From assembly GCA_050249355.1 (NCBI GenBank), contig JBFWQQ010000001.1, positions 17,890-81,889 on the forward strand: a stretch of 64,000 nucleotides of DNA, given 5' to 3'. The translations under genes and the position numbers were made by a program. Of this stretch, positions 61,617 through 64,000 are shown piece after piece. The notes below the pieces were generated by a model, which was not told the DNA's origin, did no database searches, and saw nothing but the letters and a program-made list of their open reading frames with translations. Position 1 is the stretch's first letter, and each line of letters opens with the position of its first letter. This stretch comes from CAZAQK01 sp050249355 (GTDB taxonomy: Bacteria; Pseudomonadota; Alphaproteobacteria; Rickettsiales; SXRF01).

Positions 61617-64000
61617 ATGATCCTTTCGGACATATCGGTCACCCGCCCGGTTTTTGCTTCGGTCATGTCGCTGCTTCTGATTGCTTTCGGCATCGTGGCA
61701 TTCGGGCGGCTTCCTTTGCGCGAATATCCCGACATCGATCCGCCGGTGGTATCGGTGGATACGGTATATCCCGGTGCGGCGGCCAATATTGTCGAAACGC
61801 GCATCACCGAAGTGATCGAAGACCGTATCTCCGGCGTCGAGGGGGTGAAGTTCATTTCCTCCAGCTCGACCGATGGCCGTTCGCGCATCAATATCGAGTT
61901 CGAGATCGACCGTGACATCGAGGCCGCCGCCAACGATGTGCGTGACCGTGTGTCCGGTGTGCTTGACGACCTGCCGGAAGAAGCCGAGCCGCCGGATATC
62001 CAGAAAGCCGACTCCAGCGACGATGTGATCATCTGGCTGAACCTGACCAGCGATACCATGGATACACTGGAACTGACCGACTATGCGCGGCGCTACCTGC
62101 AGGATCGTTTTTCCGTGCTGCCGGGAGTGGCGCGGGTGCGCGTGGGTGGGGGGCTGGAATATTCCATGCGCATCTGGCTCGACCGCAAGAAAATGGCGGC
62201 GCGCGGGCTGACCACGGTAGATATAGAAAATGCGCTGCGGGCAGAGAACGTCGAACTGCCCGCCGGTAGCATCGAATCCGAAGAGATGCAGTTCACCGCC
62301 CGCATCAAGCGTATCTATACCAAGCCGGAAGATTTTCAGCAGCTGGTGGTGGCAAGGCAGGATAATTATCTGGTGCGGCTGGGTGATGTGGCGCGCATCG
62401 AGAAAGCGGCCATAGAAAACCGCACATTCTTTCGTGGCAATTCTGTGCCGATGGTGGGTATCGGCATCATCAAGCAGTCTAAAGCCAATACCATCGCCGT
62501 TGCACAAGGGGCGGTGGACCTGGCGGACAGGCTGAGGCCCAACCTGCCCGAAGGCATGCAGATCATCAATTCCTATGATACGTCGGTGTTCATTCGCAAC
62601 GCTATTGATGAAGTATATAAAACGCTCGGCATCGCCATATTCCTGGTGGTGACGGTGATCTACCTGTTCTTGGGTAGCGTGCGCGCCATGCTGGTGCCGG
62701 CAGTGACCGTGCCGGTATCGCTTATCGCCACCTTCATGGTGCTCTACTGGCTGGGCTTTTCCATTAACCTTCTCACGTTGCTGGCGCTGGTGCTGGCCAT
62801 TGGGCTGGTGGTGGATGATGCCATTGTGGTGCTGGAGAATATCTACCGGCGCATCGAAGAAGGCGAGCCACCGCTTTCGGCGGCATTCAACGGCACACGT
62901 CAGGTCAGTTTCGCTGTGATCGCCACCACGGTGGTGCTGGTTGCAGTGTTCGTGCCGGTCACATTCGTCGAGGGCGATCTGGGCCGGCTGTTTTCCGAGT
63001 TTGCCATCACCATGGTAGCAGCGGTTATCTTTTCAACGTTCGTGGCGCTTACATTGTGCCCCATGCTGGCTTCCAAATTGCTGAGAAAAACTGAGCACAG
63101 CCCCCTTACTGCCAAAGTGGATGCCCTATTCGAAAAATACAGCCAGAAATATATACGCGTGCTGGATAAGGTGCTGCACAGACGCAAACAGGTTGGTTTT
63201 ATATTTGCTGCTCTGTTGTTGCTGACCGGGTTACTGGTTTACCTCATTCCGTCGGAGTATGCCCCCAAGGAAGACCGTGGCGCGTTCTTCCTTATGGTTA
63301 CCGGTCCGGAAGGCGCATCGTACGAATTCACCCGCGAATACATGGAAGAAATAGAACAGCGGTTGATGCCCTACGTGGAAAGCGGTGAGGTCAGCCGCCT
63401 GTTAGTGCGTGCACCGCGCTCGTTTGGCAGCAGTGCCAGTTTCAACGACGGCATGGTGATCGTGGTGCTCAATGACTGGAGCGAGCGGCGCTCCGCCTTT
63501 GACATCATGGGCGAGGTAGCGGGCAAGCTAACCGACCTGCCCGGGGTGCGCGCCTTTCCGGTGATGCGGCAGAGCTTTGGCGGGCAGCTGGGCAAGCCGG
63601 TACAGTTTGTGCTGGGCGGCGGCACTTATGAAGAGCTGGCGCAGTGGCGCGATATACTGATCGGGAAAATCAACGAGAATAATCCCGGGCTGACCGATAT
63701 CGACAGTGATTACAAGGAAACCAAGCCGCAGCTGCGGCTTATCATCGACAAGAACCGCGCCGGTGACCTTGGCGTCAGCGTGAACACCATCGGCCGCACT
63801 CTGGAAACCATTCTCGGTTCACGCCGCGTGACCACCTATATCGAAGCCGGTGAGGAATACGACGTGCTGCTGGAAGGCGAACGTAGCGAGCAAAGCACCC
63901 CTACCGACATGCAGAACATCTATGTACGCTCGGCCACTACCGGCCAGCTTATCCCGCTGGCCAATCTGGTGCGGGTGGAAGAATATGCCGATTCGGGTTC
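61617..64000 (+). CDS. RND efflux permease of the AcrB/MdtB type (right end outside window)
   Basis: Proton-driven exporter cut at about residue 794. It opens MILSDISVTRPVFASVMSLL, has the porter-domain repeat PDIDPPVVSVDTVYPGA, and in the membrane domain the essential pair of aspartates in GLVVDDAIVVLENIYRR. LGSVRAMLVPAVTVPVSLI precedes them, as in AcrB-like pumps. It is coupled to the adaptor. Substrates cannot be told; the outer-membrane channel is not visible. The frame is open at the window's end. Confidence 0.95.
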   Translation, partial: MILSDISVTRPVFASVMSLLLIAFGIVAFGRLPLREYPDIDPPVVSVDTVYPGAAANIVETRITEVIEDRISGVEGVKFISSSSTDGRSRINIEFEIDRDIEAAANDVRDRVSGVLDDLPEEAEPPDIQKADSSDDVIIWLNLTSDTMDTLELTDYARRYLQDRFSVLPGVARVRVGGGLEYSMRIWLDRKKMAARGLTTVDIENALRAENVELPAGSIESEEMQFTARIKRIYTKPEDFQQLVVARQDNYLVRLGDVARIEKAAIENRTFFRGNSVPMVGIGIIKQSKANTIAVAQGAVDLADRLRPNLPEGMQIINSYDTSVFIRNAIDEVYKTLGIAIFLVVTVIYLFLGSVRAMLVPAVTVPVSLIATFMVLYWLGFSINLLTLLALVLAIGLVVDDAIVVLENIYRRIEEGEPPLSAAFNGTRQVSFAVIATTVVLVAVFVPVTFVEGDLGRLFSEFAITMVAAVIFSTFVALTLCPMLASKLLRKTEHSPLTAKVDALFEKYSQKYIRVLDKVLHRRKQVGFIFAALLLLTGLLVYLIPSEYAPKEDRGAFFLMVTGPEGASYEFTREYMEEIEQRLMPYVESGEVSRLLVRAPRSFGSSASFNDGMVIVVLNDWSERRSAFDIMGEVAGKLTDLPGVRAFPVMRQSFGGQLGKPVQFVLGGGTYEELAQWRDILIGKINENNPGLTDIDSDYKETKPQLRLIIDKNRAGDLGVSVNTIGRTLETILGSRRVTTYIEAGEEYDVLLEGERSEQSTPTDMQNIYVRSATTGQLIPLANLVRVEEYADSG

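Noticed and set aside
61109..62507. Two minus-strand frames of 316 and 323 codons over the RND genes
   Set aside because: Both are antisense to well-conserved adaptor and permease sequence with clear motifs.

Overview
This window is a piece of a deep-branching alphaproteobacterial chromosome of moderate GC content (about one half by eye). Genus cannot be decided from sequence alone. The evidence is a set of alphaproteobacterial or mitochondrial-type genes: a CBP3-type cytochrome bc1 chaperone, a Tim44/TimA adaptor, SCO, HemJ, SecB, a DUF6111 protein and the block rho / hemJ-hemH-hemE / ppsR-aroE-coaE-dnaQ / secB / timA-mltA-smr. That block flanks the replication origin in Caulobacter and Rickettsia. 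I count 64 protein genes (two cut by the window edges), one tRNA (Tyr, GTA), and no rRNA, CRISPR array or recognisable IS element.

Layout. 1-6.4 kb: a divergent CbiB-like membrane protein (cut at the left edge), rsmA/ksgA, gmk, SCO, a disordered orphan, a bc1 chaperone, rpoH with a clear sigma70 promoter, and a lone pseudopilin. 6.5-18.6 kb: the TCA block on the minus strand (mdh, sucC, sucD, sucA, sucB, lpdA). It is interrupted by unrelated genes: an unknown protein between sucC and sucD, an AT-rich sulfotransferase and mtgA between sucA and sucB, and a 2-oxoglutarate/Fe(II) oxygenase between sucB and lpdA. 18.7-23.8 kb: rho, two orphans and the haem genes. 23.78-24.12 kb: a gene-free AT-rich stretch with clustered DnaA-box-like nonamers, predicted to be the chromosomal origin. 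Left of it 21 of 24 genes point left; right of it the first run of genes points right.

24.1-34.2 kb: ppsR-aroE-coaE-dnaQ, an OmpA-like protein, secB, then a tightly overlapped run timA-mltA-smr-ompR-envZ-DUF6111-cca. 34.3-40.6 kb: phoB, yciB, an AftB-like glycosyltransferase, purD, xseA and a tandem OB-fold periplasmic protein. 40.7-47.5 kb: a six-gene minus-strand operon for lipid A/Kdo assembly and export (pmbA, msbA, a DUF374 acyltransferase, waaA, lpxK, lpxL). 47.6-53.8 kb: a TAXI-type solute receptor, ribA, a CHAP lipoprotein, rlmN, a TfoX-C protein and an MHS-family transporter.

53.9-57.1 kb: tRNA-Tyr followed by a two-gene cassette. It holds a 69-80 aa protein translationally coupled to an 863 aa protein that appears to combine a PIN-like nuclease region with an AbiEii-like nucleotidyltransferase region. 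Next to a tRNA gene, this is the best candidate for an undescribed toxin-antitoxin or defence system. 57.1-64 kb: threonine degradation (tdh-kbl), an orphan membrane protein, and an RND efflux pair (adaptor plus permease) cut by the right edge.
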